DNA of 62,670 bases from Muribaculaceae bacterium (GTDB lineage Bacteria; Bacteroidota; Bacteroidia; Bacteroidales; Muribaculaceae). Below are positions 1 through 7,304 of the stretch, piece by piece (position 1 is the stretch's first letter; each line of letters opens with the position of its first letter). The notes under the pieces are model-generated. The model was not told where the DNA came from. It saw only the letters and a program-made list of their open reading frames with translations, and searched no databases. Made by a program: the position numbers and the translations under genes. Location of the stretch: positions 1 to 62,670 of the forward strand of contig VSPN01000009.1 in NCBI GenBank assembly GCA_009775355.1, given 5' to 3'.

Positions 1-70
1 TACAAAAAGTAAGCCCAACTTCTGCCGTTCAGGAAGTTGGACTCGCCTTTTTATGGTTTAGCGGACAGTA
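1..70. mobile_element. Probable terminal end of an insertion sequence (partial)
   Basis: The first ~70 bases do not belong to the RND pump gene that follows. The pump frame has a stop at 59-61 and its homology begins near base 80. The segment carries a perfect 8-bp hairpin (15-22 with 33-40) and a T-run (48-52), as expected for a terminator at the edge of a transposable element. Such an end abutting a broken gene is typical of an IS insertion, or of a contig that breaks at a repeated IS. No transposase is visible and I cannot assign a family. The exact junction, somewhere in 60-80, is not determined. Confidence 0.45.
15..52 (+). terminator. Rho-independent terminator-like hairpin
   Basis: Perfect inverted repeat of 8 bp (bases 15-22 and 33-40) with a 10-base loop, followed by a run of five T at 48-52. 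It would stop transcription coming from the left, presumably that of the transposable element ending here. Confidence 0.5.
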
Positions 71-1462
71 ATAATAAAGAAAGAGGTGCCTCAGGTCAAG
101 GATGTGATGAGCATCGTGGGATTTTCGATGATGGGAGGCGGAGAGGCCTCCAACATGGCATCGATCAACATCATTCTTGTGCCGTGGAACAAGCGCGGGC
201 ATGACGGAAGGATAGACGCCGTGATGGAGAAGGTGAGCCGCATCGCCGCGCGACATCAGGAAGCCGTGACATTCTGCCTCAATCCGCCGGCGATCGCCGG
301 ACTCGGCCTGTCGTCGGGACTACAGATGCAGCTTCTCGACATCAACAGTCTCGGTGCGCAGCAGATGATGAAAGCTCTTGCCGACATAAAGGAGGCGGCA
401 CAAAAAGATCCGCGCATCGCGTCGGTATCGACGCTATATCAGGGGGTGGTGACGCAATATCAGCTCAATGTGGACCGCGACCGCGCCAAGATGCAGGGTG
501 TGGCCATATCCGACATCTACACGGCGCTCGGGCAGTATATGGGTTCGAACTACGTCAACGATTTCGTCGACTTCGACCGGACATTCCAGGTCACTATGGA
601 GGCCGACGGGATATCTCGCACCAATCCCGACGACGTGCTGAAACTGAGCGTCCGCAATTCGGCGGGCGACATGGTGCCGTTCTCGTCGTTCGCGACTGTT
701 ACGGAGGTGATGGGAGAATCGAACGTAAACCGCTACAACATGTACACCACAGCTTCTCTCACAGCCACCCCGGCCAAGGGAGTCAGCTCCTCCGAAGGCA
801 TAAAGGCGATGGAGGAGACAGTCACTTCCACGCTCGGTCAGAACTACTCATACGCATGGACGGGCATGGCCTACGAAGAGAACGAATCGGGCACGACCGT
901 GACAATCGTGTTCATATTCGCAATAATCATGACGCTTCTTGTGCTCGCCGCCCAGTATGAGAGCTGGACTGACCCGATAGCCGTTGTGCTGGCTATGCCG
1001 ATAGCCGTGCTGGGCATACTTCTCGGCACATTGCTGATGAGCGAGGACATCAACATCTATACCCAGATCGGTCTTATCCTCGTGTTGGGCATGTCGGCCA
1101 AGAACGCCATCCTCATCGTGGAGTACGCCATGGACTTCCGCAAGGCAGGCGTGCCGATCGTCAAGGCGGCCCACGACGCAGGTGTCATAAGATTCAGGCC
1201 TATCATGATGACCGCTCTCGCGTTCATCTTCGGCGTCATGCCGATGCTGTTCTCGACCGGAGCCGGCGCGAACTCGCGCATCGACCTCGGCACCGCGGTG
1301 GTGTTCGGCATGGTGGTCAACGCTCTGACAGGCACGACTTGTGTGCCGGCGTTCTGGGTTGTGATGCAGCGGCTTCAGGAGAGATTCCGCGGCAAACGCG
1401 ACACCGACGCCGACAGCAACGGTGTGCCGTCGGCACAGTCGGCCATCGACAACACCGTGTGA
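62..1462 (+). pseudogene. RND (HAE1/AcrB-family) efflux pump, C-terminal half only
   Basis: About 460 residues align with the second half of AcrB-type inner-membrane drug/proton antiporters, from about AcrB residue 605 (the second large periplasmic region) to the C-terminus. Visible are the porter-domain segment (SYVNDF-like, MVPFSSF) and the last transmembrane helices, including the conserved GMSAKNAILIVE and FRPIMMTALAF stretches and the AGANSR region. The N-terminal ~600 residues, with TM1-6, are missing. The frame is open only from base 62, where foreign sequence begins. The in-frame GTG at 86 is a valine of the family consensus and not a convincing start. The rest of the gene either lies beyond the window across an insertion or is lost. 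The 3' end overlaps the opposite-strand thioesterase by 88 bases. Confidence 0.75.
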
Positions 1463-2211
1463 AGGCCGGAATCGGCACGCAAAACCGTCACCGGCTCGTC
1501 ATAGCGGCCCTCGCGCATGAACGCCATGTCGAGCCGGTTTATCTGCGTCTCGTCCATCTCGCGGAGCGAAAAGCGGTTGAGCAGCATCGTGACATAGCGC
1601 ACGGTATTGACATGCCTGTAGAAGTCAAGATCGGCATAACCGAATGTCCTGACCACGCCCGGAGCAGTGGCGCGGACAGCTCCGCACGGCAACGGATCCT
1701 CATGTCCGGCATCGACTACAACCGGATGTCTGCCGGGACGCGCTGCCGGGCACTTTCTTGAAGACACCATGCATTCGGGCAGCGACAGATGCGACAGGCC
1801 GGCGTTCTCGCGTGTGCGTGTGTCAAGCACCATCCAGACGGATACAGCATAGCCCACCGGAATTCCGGCTGCATCGGCGATCATGAAGTCGCGCACGGAG
1901 AAATGACGGTTCCACGATTCGATCCACGTGGTGACTGAGTAAGTCTCGTTCACTTTCGGATAACGGTTCATCTCTATCGCAAGACGCGACAGAACCCATC
2001 CGCATCCGCGGGCCTCCATGGCCGGATTTCCGATTCCGAGAGAGTTGGCATGAGCGGTGGCGATATCGATAATCCTTGATGTCAGCGAAGGGAGCGACAT
2101 CTCCTGCTGCGCGTTTGCCTCTCCGGCGGAGAGGAAGAATGTCTGTGTGAATTCGGCCACGTCGTTGCCTGCGGCAGCCGTGGCCTTATCGGTTGAATCG
2201 GGGGTGATCAT
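1375..2211 (-). CDS. Acyl-ACP thioesterase (FatA/FatB-like, double hotdog)
   Basis: This 278-residue protein matches bacterial acyl-ACP thioesterases, which release free fatty acids from acyl carrier protein in the cytoplasm. Two hotdog repeats are expected. The first has the usual VLSRLAIEM...P.V.ETYSVTTWIESW pattern (residues ~73-100). The second has the D-x-x-x-HVNTVRY motif at ~196-206. The catalytic Asn of the usual D-x-N-x-HVN motif is Tyr198 here, which is unusual. The start at 2211 is chosen because its ATG overlaps the TGA of the upstream lipoprotein gene (ATGA), implying translational coupling. A longer reading frame upstream runs inside that gene and shows no homology. The 3' end overlaps the convergent RND fragment. 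Confidence 0.85.
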   Translation of the reverse strand: MITPDSTDKATAAAGNDVAEFTQTFFLSAGEANAQQEMSLPSLTSRIIDIATAHANSLGIGNPAMEARGCGWVLSRLAIEMNRYPKVNETYSVTTWIESWNRHFSVRDFMIADAAGIPVGYAVSVWMVLDTRTRENAGLSHLSLPECMVSSRKCPAARPGRHPVVVDAGHEDPLPCGAVRATAPGVVRTFGYADLDFYRHVNTVRYVTMLLNRFSLREMDETQINRLDMAFMREGRYDEPVTVLRADSGLHTVLSMADCADGTPLLSASVSRLPRNLS

Positions 2212-2747
2212 TTCATATACTCGTAAAGTTCGGCGGGAGTCATCCGGGCTGCTTCCGAAGCCGGCACAGGGATGTTGCGGAATGCCGTGACACGTGCGCC
2301 GGGAATGATGGCGTCGAGGATCTCCTGCTGTGTCGGCACCGTTTTCAGCGCGCGGTACTCGTCGAATGTCCAGCGGGTGAAGACCGAACCCTCCGATATG
2401 CCCTGACGGTTGAGCCACCATCCTCCTCCTATCTCAGTGGGCTGCGATCCGGCAGTCAGATCCGACGGGGCAGGGAAATATACAAGGCGTCCGTCCGCGC
2501 CGAGGGTCACGGCCACCTTGTCGGCATAGTCTCCGCTCATCTGAAATGCCGATGCCTTGAGTACCCTGTAATTAGGTGCTGATCCGGCAACATCCTGCCC
2601 GAGTTGTTCGGGCTTGACTGAAGGAACTGTGGTGGTAGTAGTAGTGGTTGTGGTGGTAGTGGTTGTCGTCACTGTTGTCATGTTTGACTTTGGCGAACAA
2701 GCCGCGAGCATAGCGGCAGCCGGGAGCAGGTAAAAAAACTTTTTCAT
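2208..2747 (-). CDS. Lipoprotein with poly-threonine linker, unknown function
   Basis: A 179-residue protein beginning MKKFFYLLPAAAML with a lipobox (LAAC, Cys17), so it is predicted to be anchored in the envelope. Residues 23-41 are almost pure threonine and look like a flexible, possibly O-glycosylated linker. The folded part (~50-179) has no family I recognise. The start at 2747 is the one that gives a proper signal peptide; the longer in-frame ORF has none before it. The gene is coupled to the downstream thioesterase by ATGA overlap. A -7-like TAGATTTG lies upstream at 2864-2871. Confidence 0.75.
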   Translation of the reverse strand: MKKFFYLLPAAAMLAACSPKSNMTTVTTTTTTTTTTTTTTVPSVKPEQLGQDVAGSAPNYRVLKASAFQMSGDYADKVAVTLGADGRLVYFPAPSDLTAGSQPTEIGGGWWLNRQGISEGSVFTRWTFDEYRALKTVPTQQEILDAIIPGARVTAFRNIPVPASEAARMTPAELYEYMK

Positions 2748-2863
2748 GTCTTGAATTTTTGCGGCAGCGGAGCAAATGCGCGCCGCCGTCCGGGTTGCAG
2801 TCCTGACATCCGGCAGCAAGCGGAAAGAGCCGATCCTGCCTTTAGGTCAGAAATATTGGAATG

Positions 2864-2894
2864 CAAATCTAACACAAATTTCTGAAAAAAGAAA
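2864..2894 (-). promoter_or_regulatory. Candidate Bacteroidota promoter for lipoprotein-thioesterase operon
   Basis: On the minus strand a TAGATTTG (TAnnTTTG consensus, 2864-2871) lies 19 bases from a TTTC at 2891-2894, a weak match to the -33 TTTG. The predicted leader is about 110 bases. The match overlaps the terminator of the upstream gene. Confidence 0.4.
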
Positions 2895-2919
2895 GCGGAC
2901 GCCGTGTGGCGTCCGCTTT
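2885..2919 (-). terminator. Rho-independent terminator
   Basis: A perfect 12-bp stem (2892-2903 with 2908-2919) with a 4-base loop, followed on the minus strand by six T (2885-2890). It ends transcription of the secreted-protein gene at 2973-4388. Confidence 0.85.
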
Positions 2920-2972
2920 TATGATGAAACTGCAGTGCAGTATTCGTCTTGGTCAAGATATCTTCAGATTGC

Positions 2973-4388
2973 TTAGAAGATAGCCTTTGTAGCCTTGTTG
3001 CCCTCTTTCACGATAACAACCTGACCTGCCTCGGGATTTGCGATCTCAACACCCTGGAGGTTGAAGTAGCGCTTAACAGCTGCGTCAGCGTCATTGATGA
3101 TGCCGTCAACACCTGCGAAAACTGCATCGGGAAGAGTGATCTTAGACTCCATGGGGATAGGTCTGCTGTCCGAAGACAACCACTGAGCTGCGAAGAGATA
3201 GCCCTCTTCGGGACCCATTACGCGGCAGTTGGGAAGAGTCACGACCTTGTTCTGAAGAGAGGGAAGAGGATCACCGTAGATTTCTGCCTCATCGATGATA
3301 TCTTCTGCAGTCCAACCCTCGACGTAGTATTTGTAACCTTCTGCGGATGTGCAATAGAAGTAGCCGTCAGTAGGATACGATACAGTTGTAGATGTCTCGT
3401 TTTCTCTGAAGCCGTAAACGTGCTTGATATTGAAACCTGAGTTTGTGAAAGGACGAACGAAAACGCAGTCAGGGTTGGCGATATCAAGTACGATAAAACC
3501 GGGAGTGCTGGGAGCACTGTTCCAGTTGATGCCTGCCTTGGGACCGTTCTTGGCATAGGGAGAATCAACACCGTAAGGATTCATGAGAAGAATCTCAGAA
3601 TTGTTTTCCTTGTTCTTTTTGCAGTTTACGTTGTAAGCGGGGAAGCCCTGACCGTCCAAAGCCTTGAACCAGCCATCCTCGAGAGTCGCGTTGCCGCAGT
3701 CAGTCCACTCATCCTCGTTATACACGAAGTTTGAGATATTATACACCTCAAGGGTATTGTGGAATTCAAGACCGTAACTCCAACCGTATCCCCTCTTACC
3801 GCCGAGATTAGACTCGATATTGAAATTGAACTGGTTGAGGGGATTTGTGTACCATCCGCCTACAAGCACAGTCTGACCTGCCTGATTCTTTGCGCCTTCG
3901 GGAAGATACTCGAACTCGATGTAGGGAAGATTCTTCTCACCTGTGATCTTGCCGTCGGCAACAATGAGTTCCTGCGTGAAGAGCTGAATCTGCTGACCGC
4001 CGTCACCTGTATAGAGAATAGGCTGGGTGGGAATGCGGATCACGCCAGTCGAGGGATTGAATGTTCCTGTGATGGGAGCCATATCAAAGAAGCCCATGAT
4101 TGTCACGTCTGTGCCGTCGATAAAAATGCTGATACCGGTAGACTGCAGACCACTTGTATCCTGAGTGCGACCGTACCAGTTCCACATGTAGACACCCTGC
4201 ACATCCTTTGCGGAAGCGGCCTCCTTGTACATGTCGTCTGTTTTCTCGATGGGAGTGAGCGTAGTCACTGCCTGAATCTCGTTGGAGACAAGCTGTGAAG
4301 CCTGCACATTCGCAGTCTCGACAACAGCAGCGGATGCGGAACCGCAGATAGCTGCTGCAAGCGCGATCGAAGAGTATACTTTCTTCAT
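2973..4388 (-). CDS. Secreted protein with short C-terminal tag, unknown function
   Basis: 471 residues with a clear signal peptide (MKKVYSSIALAAAICGSASA). The body is rich in aromatic, Gly and Asn residues and looks like a beta-rich extracellular protein. I recognise no catalytic family. The last ~45 residues (RYFNLQGVEIANPEAGQ, then VVIVKEGNK and KAIF) closely resemble the end of the adjacent C10 protease. They look like a compact variant of a type IX secretion sorting domain or of a related surface anchor. It has its own promoter and terminator, so it is expressed as a single gene. The start ATG at 4388 begins the signal peptide. Confidence 0.7.
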   Translation of the reverse strand: MKKVYSSIALAAAICGSASAAVVETANVQASQLVSNEIQAVTTLTPIEKTDDMYKEAASAKDVQGVYMWNWYGRTQDTSGLQSTGISIFIDGTDVTIMGFFDMAPITGTFNPSTGVIRIPTQPILYTGDGGQQIQLFTQELIVADGKITGEKNLPYIEFEYLPEGAKNQAGQTVLVGGWYTNPLNQFNFNIESNLGGKRGYGWSYGLEFHNTLEVYNISNFVYNEDEWTDCGNATLEDGWFKALDGQGFPAYNVNCKKNKENNSEILLMNPYGVDSPYAKNGPKAGINWNSAPSTPGFIVLDIANPDCVFVRPFTNSGFNIKHVYGFRENETSTTVSYPTDGYFYCTSAEGYKYYVEGWTAEDIIDEAEIYGDPLPSLQNKVVTLPNCRVMGPEEGYLFAAQWLSSDSRPIPMESKITLPDAVFAGVDGIINDADAAVKRYFNLQGVEIANPEAGQVVIVKEGNKATKAIF

Positions 4389-4502
4389 AACTTAAAGATT
4401 AAAATGATTTGGTTTAGTTTTATTTATATGATTTGACTCAGAATAGTATCAGTCAGCACAACCCCTCTTGCGTATGTATAGAAGTTTTAGCTGTCCGCAT
4501 CA

Positions 4503-4532
4503 CAAAGTTACATAAAATTTTTAAATCGCAAA
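4503..4532 (-). promoter_or_regulatory. Bacteroidota promoter for secreted-protein gene
   Basis: Minus-strand TAACTTTG (4503-4510) matches the -7 TAnnTTTG consensus, with TTTG (4529-4532) 18 bases upstream as the -33 element. The start of transcription should be near 4496, giving a leader of about 108 bases. The 339-base gap 4389-4727 holds this promoter and the terminator at 4651-4682; I see no gene in it. Confidence 0.6.
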
Positions 4533-4650
4533 ACAATTTTATAAAAAAAAACATTTTCTGTTTTTTCCATACCTGCGGAATGTCATGCAATATTCAACCG
4601 GCCACGTCCACCAAAAGACATATGAAGTCCGAAAATAAGAAAATTGCAAT

Positions 4651-4682
4651 AAAAAAAGAGGCAGGAATCAGATGCCCGCCCC
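4651..4682 (-). terminator. Rho-independent terminator after C10 protease gene
   Basis: On the minus strand an 8-bp GC-rich stem with two G-U pairs (4675-4682 with 4658-4665) is followed by seven T (4651-4657). It lies 45 bases after the stop codon of the protease gene. Confidence 0.75.
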
Positions 4683-4727
4683 TTTTATGATCAATCCGAC
4701 AGATCAGACTGAATTGTTATCTAAATC

Positions 4728-7172
4728 TCAGAAAACGACTTTTTCAACCTTGTCTCCGATGCGTCGCAACACGATCTGGCCTTTAAATGGAGCGGCGATG
4801 CGCACACCCTGCAGATTATAATATTCAGCGGCTGTATTGTCACCGTTGCCGATTTCCACTTCATCCACACCGGTTGTGTCAAAGCTTATATACATATTGC
4901 CGAGAGTACGGTTCTGGCCGTTCTGCATGTAGGTAGCTGTGACACGGTACACGGTAGAGAGGTTATATGACGACATATCCATGGGAATCACAACATTCTT
5001 AGTAATTCCTTCTCCTATAAACGGAGTGTCATAATAGTAATCTTCGCCTGTAGAGACAAACCTGTTATTTGCAGCATCGTATGCGGCCATTATGACTCTG
5101 ACGCTCGAATCGAAATACCCCTTTGTGACACTATAGTCAAATTTGATATCGAAACTTGAAGCATCATTGATCTCGTATACATCCTTGAATGTTCTTGAGC
5201 CGAGTTCAATATCTTTTACCGAAGCTCCGGGCACAGAGAAATCGTCAAGCGACAGAGTGAAACCCGCGGCAACCGATGACATTTCAAACTTGCCGTATTC
5301 AGCAATAACCGACTCGGTAGCGGCATCAATCAGTTTAAGTTCATATTCACCCGCTCCCAATGAAGTGGCATTCTGATCAGGCACAAACGAGACAAGAGCC
5401 TTTTTATTGACAGAGGCTTCCGCATCAACAGAAACCAGAAGATAGTCGGATCGATACTGAAGACGGTTGTTTCTGTACAAAGCAGGATAGAAACATACGG
5501 CGAGTTCCATTTCAGAATCATTTGCCACTTCAAGATCGAGAAGAGTATTACGGTTTACGTAAAGCGGCGATCCAAGACCGACGCCTGAGAAAGACAATCT
5601 TCCGGGATCAACGGTCTGCACAGACAACTGCCCGCCTGATACTGTGAGCCAGCAGTAGTTGGCATCACCCCAGTTGCATACCAGAGGCTGCCAGGGATAA
5701 TGATTGTCATCATCCATCATTCCGCTCTGACGCGCAGCCAACACCACACGGTACTTGCCGTCGGCAAGGTTTTCGGGAACAGTTATTACCGGATTCACAG
5801 ACTGCGTACTATAATACGAATACACGCCAAGAGATATGGTTCCGGATGAAAGACCGCTCCAAGTGCCGGCTACCTCCGACACAGGAGTACCATCCGCCTT
5901 CTCGAAGATCGCTCCGATCTCGCAGCTTATCTGACGCCAGCTTGCATTTCCCCAGCCGGCATACGAGTTGCCGTTAGATGCACGGAATGTTATGTCTCTG
6001 CCGGAAAGCGAAGGCACGACAGTGCCCATGACCTTCATGTTGTCATAATCGGGAGAGACGCTGCCGTCAGGCTTACGCATATTGAACACGGCACCCTGAC
6101 TGTAGTTGAAACCACCTTCGGCACCACCGATACCCTGAGATTCAGGACTCAGGCTGTCAAGGAGGAAATAACCGTCAGACATTCCGCCCCAGCCCCAGTT
6201 GAAGTGGAAATAACCGTTGCCGTCATAACCGTCGCAGACGAATGAATGGCCACCGTCGATCGAGCGCCCGTCATAGATCACGGGACCGACATTACGGATA
6301 TTGTCATAGACCATCTGCGTCCATGCGCTTGTGGAGTAAGCCTCACGCTCACGATAGATGGCGTCTGCAGAATACTTGAAATATGTCACCATCGCATTAA
6401 CCAGCTTGAAGCTCTGCGCGCCGGAAGCGGAAGCGCCGTAACCCATCTCGACAGCGTATCCGCACGCCTGCATCAGATATGCCACCGCTGCCGCCTGTGT
6501 GTCATTATATCTGCCTGCGGTGTAAGAGTCAAGCATGTTGTCCCACTCGAATTTCTTGCTGATGCTCATCGAGCGGATCACTCCGTTGTCGGAATATCTG
6601 ATTGTGCCTCGCCCGCTTTCAGGATACTTGAAATAATTCATCACCTGCGCGAACGAAGTCGCCACACAGCCTGTGGGAGCCTTAACTCCCGACACAACAG
6701 GACAATTGTCATTGTAGGGGGCGTCCTGATTCCAGGTTGTGGTCATGAGCGGACCGACGGCAGTCCACCAGTCGGGAGCATAAGGACGAGTCTGGCTGAC
6801 ATCAACTCCTTTCTCGGCAAGCCACTGCGCTTTACGGCCGTATTCACCGAGCCACCATACAAGAGACGGGGGCAGATTGTCAGGATCGACCGACCCGGAA
6901 CCGGAGTATCCGAGAACAGGCGTGAGGGAATCGTCGGCACTCAGGACCGCGAATCCCTGTCCTGCCGGCTTGGCGAAAATATACGCCGAAGCGACACCAT
7001 TGTCCATCACATTGGTGTGGACAAGACTAAGACCAGAAGCGTCAAGTGGTGCGGATTTCGCCGCAGAACCCGAAAACGCACGCGCCAATGCCTGCTCGGC
7101 GGTGATCGGAGCTGCATTTGCTGTGACAGCAAGCAGGGTGGCCGCAGCTGTCATGATGATTTTTTTGTTCAT
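4728..7172 (-). CDS. C10-family (streptopain/SpeB-type) cysteine protease, secreted
   Basis: An 814-residue papain-like protease. It has a signal peptide (residues 1-20, ending TANA), then an inhibitory Spi-like pro-region (~22-125) and a C10 peptidase domain. The catalytic Cys169 sits in APTGCVATSFAQ and the catalytic His309 in DGGHSFVCDGY, followed by HFNWGWGG (oxyanion/Trp region). The ~450 residues after the protease domain look like beta-sandwich modules. The C-terminus (YYNLQGVRIAAPFKGQIVL and the KVVF end) matches that of the neighbouring secreted protein. The zymogen is probably exported to the surface or medium and activated by loss of the pro-region. It is flanked by its own promoter and terminator and lies directly downstream of a susCD pair on the same strand. 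The family call is firm; the substrate is unknown. Confidence 0.9.
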   Translation of the reverse strand: MNKKIIMTAAATLLAVTANAAPITAEQALARAFSGSAAKSAPLDASGLSLVHTNVMDNGVASAYIFAKPAGQGFAVLSADDSLTPVLGYSGSGSVDPDNLPPSLVWWLGEYGRKAQWLAEKGVDVSQTRPYAPDWWTAVGPLMTTTWNQDAPYNDNCPVVSGVKAPTGCVATSFAQVMNYFKYPESGRGTIRYSDNGVIRSMSISKKFEWDNMLDSYTAGRYNDTQAAAVAYLMQACGYAVEMGYGASASGAQSFKLVNAMVTYFKYSADAIYREREAYSTSAWTQMVYDNIRNVGPVIYDGRSIDGGHSFVCDGYDGNGYFHFNWGWGGMSDGYFLLDSLSPESQGIGGAEGGFNYSQGAVFNMRKPDGSVSPDYDNMKVMGTVVPSLSGRDITFRASNGNSYAGWGNASWRQISCEIGAIFEKADGTPVSEVAGTWSGLSSGTISLGVYSYYSTQSVNPVITVPENLADGKYRVVLAARQSGMMDDDNHYPWQPLVCNWGDANYCWLTVSGGQLSVQTVDPGRLSFSGVGLGSPLYVNRNTLLDLEVANDSEMELAVCFYPALYRNNRLQYRSDYLLVSVDAEASVNKKALVSFVPDQNATSLGAGEYELKLIDAATESVIAEYGKFEMSSVAAGFTLSLDDFSVPGASVKDIELGSRTFKDVYEINDASSFDIKFDYSVTKGYFDSSVRVIMAAYDAANNRFVSTGEDYYYDTPFIGEGITKNVVIPMDMSSYNLSTVYRVTATYMQNGQNRTLGNMYISFDTTGVDEVEIGNGDNTAAEYYNLQGVRIAAPFKGQIVLRRIGDKVEKVVF

Positions 7173-7218
7173 ATTTGCTTATTTTCGATTAAGTGCTAAT
7201 AACAATGCGTTGTGGCTA

Positions 7219-7250
7219 CAAATTAAGCAAAAAGAAATTAAAAAAGCAAA
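7219..7250 (-). promoter_or_regulatory. Candidate promoter for C10 protease gene
   Basis: Minus-strand TTAATTTG (7219-7226) is one base off TAnnTTTG, with TTTG at 7247-7250 about 20 bases upstream. The -33 element sits in the T-run of the susD terminator, so the two signals are packed together. Confidence 0.45.
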
Positions 7251-7282
7251 AAACTCCGCCAAATAATTTGGCGGAGTTTTTT
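7248..7282 (-). terminator. Rho-independent terminator after susD
   Basis: A perfect 16-bp stem (7248-7263 with 7267-7282) with a 3-base loop, ending in a T-run on the minus strand. The A/T ends make it work in either direction. It closes the susCD operon 22 bases after the susD stop. Confidence 0.9.
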
Positions 7283-7304
7283 AATATGGTTCAGGGTTAT
7301 CAGA

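Noticed and set aside
2748..2972. Possible small gene or riboswitch in the 225-base gap
   Set aside because: The gap is accounted for by the terminator at 2885-2919 and a promoter; no coding frame or known aptamer pattern was seen.
6246..7199. 317-codon open frame opposite the C10 protease catalytic domain
   Set aside because: Shadow of a well-supported protease gene; composition is unlike a real protein.
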